Shown here in pieces: positions 63,428-64,000 of a stretch of 64,000 nucleotides of DNA; position 1 is the first letter of the stretch, and every line of letters begins with the position of its first letter. Below the pieces are notes generated by a model. That model saw only the letters and a program-made list of their open reading frames with translations, searched no databases and was not told the origin of the DNA. Made by a program: the position numbers and the translations under genes. The stretch is from Lactobacillus kefiranofaciens (GTDB lineage Bacteria; Bacillota; Bacilli; Lactobacillales; Lactobacillaceae). Location: NCBI RefSeq assembly GCF_900103655.1, contig NZ_FMXC01000003.1, positions 1 through 64,000 of the forward strand, written 5' to 3'.

Positions 63428-64000
63428 ATGGAACCATTATTTTTAACCCCGTACTTTAGACCAAAAATTTGGGGTGGACGTAAATTAAAAGATATTTTTA
63501 ACTATGATATTCCAGAAGGGAAGGTCGGCGAAGCCTGGATTATTTCTGGTTATAAAGACGATGCTTCCACTGTTACTGAGGGCCCACTTAAAGGTAAGTC
63601 ATTAAGAGAAGTTTATTTGGAACATCCTGAATTATTCGGTAATCCTAAAGCTAAGGAATTTCCATTATTGGTAAAGTTTTTGGATGCTAACGATAACTTA
63701 TCAGTTCAAGTACACCCGGATGATGATTATGCTCGCAAGGTAGAAAACGATTCGGGTAAAACCGAGAGCTGGTATGTTATGCAAGCAGATCCAGGTGCTT
63801 ACATTATCTATGGTCATCATGCTAAGACTCGGGAAGAATTAGCCGATATGATTCACAATGGTGAATGGGATAAATTATTAAGAAAAGTTCCAGTTAAAGC
63901 TGGCGACTTCTTCTACGTCCCAGCAGGCACCATTCACGCCTTGACTAAAGGTTGCTTGGTTATTGAAACTCAACAATCAAGCGATGTAACCTACCGTCTT
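63428..64000 (+). CDS. manA: Mannose-6-phosphate isomerase ManA, partial at window end
   Basis: Interconverts mannose-6-phosphate and fructose-6-phosphate. The first 191 codons are in the window; the stop is beyond it. Type I Zn site residues visible: QVHPDD, and GTIHAL with the His. N-terminus MEPLFLTPYFRPKIWGGRKL is typical. ATG follows GAGGTGATTTAA. A possible promoter TTTCAT-18-TATACT lies at 63380-63409. Confidence 0.94.
   Translation, partial: MEPLFLTPYFRPKIWGGRKLKDIFNYDIPEGKVGEAWIISGYKDDASTVTEGPLKGKSLREVYLEHPELFGNPKAKEFPLLVKFLDANDNLSVQVHPDDDYARKVENDSGKTESWYVMQADPGAYIIYGHHAKTREELADMIHNGEWDKLLRKVPVKAGDFFYVPAGTIHALTKGCLVIETQQSSDVTYRL

Overview
The window is AT-rich chromosomal DNA from a homofermentative lactic acid bacterium. 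It most resembles the Lactobacillus acidophilus / helveticus / crispatus group. That placement is an inference from gene content: a seven-gene glycogen cluster, a cggR-gap-pgk-tpi glycolytic cluster, the Gram-positive rapZ-yvcK-whiA-clpP order, a LicT-type beta-glucoside operon, a comG operon next to ytxK-ackA, and a tmRNA whose tag ends in SYALAA. I saw no prophage, insertion sequence, CRISPR array or rRNA gene.

Layout. 0.1-11.8 kb: glycogen synthesis and breakdown (glgB, glgC, glgD, glgA, glgP, a GH13 amylase, pgm) behind a cre-like site. 11.9-16.8 kb: uvrB and an interrupted uvrA. 16.9-20.4 kb: a small membrane protein, then rapZ-yvcK-whiA. 20.4-21.1 kb: clpP with a promoter and CIRCE operator. 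21.2-25.9 kb: two paralogous exported proteins flanking a frameshifted amino-acid permease. 26 kb: tRNA-Arg(CCG). 26.2-30.6 kb: cggR, gap, pgk, tpi. 30.7-30.9 kb: an orphan promoter-to-terminator unit, probably a small RNA. 31-36 kb: a hypothetical gene, a broken HAD phosphatase, ung, pta, tsaE, an exonuclease and murB. 36.2-40 kb: potABCD, damaged in potB and potD. 40-43.2 kb: cdaA-cdaR-glmM. 43.3-47.3 kb: two HAD phosphatases, a membrane protein, a low-molecular-weight phosphatase and glycerate kinase. 47.4-52 kb: beta-glucoside regulator, PTS permease and an interrupted 6-phospho-beta-glucosidase, with two antiterminator/terminator switches. 52-56.8 kb: alpha/beta hydrolase, permease, a 33-residue peptide plus a stray S14 gene, a VanZ-like protein and a YebC regulator. 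57-60.6 kb: comGA-GG. 60.6-64 kb: ytxK, ackA, tmRNA and the start of manA.

How the genes work together. Glycogen turnover yields glucose-1-phosphate, which pgm links to glycolysis; gap, pgk and tpi are controlled by CggR, and pta and ackA make ATP from acetyl phosphate. CcpA-type sites upstream of the glycogen and beta-glucoside genes suggest shared carbon control. cdaA-cdaR-glmM links c-di-AMP to cell-wall precursor synthesis, beside murB and yvcK.

The most striking feature is the density of lesions in otherwise ordinary genes: in-frame stops in uvrA, a HAD phosphatase, potD and the 6-phospho-beta-glucosidase; a 13-bp tandem duplication that frameshifts a permease; a 24-bp in-frame tandem duplication in glmM; a probable one-base frameshift at the end of potB; and no standard start codon for the S14 paralog. 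This fits ongoing gene decay, as known for dairy lactobacilli, but some lesions could be sequencing errors. I found no clear new multi-gene system. The best candidates for undescribed biology are the orphan small RNA near 30.8 kb, the 46-bp palindrome before comG, and the paired exported proteins with an unrecognised C-terminal domain.
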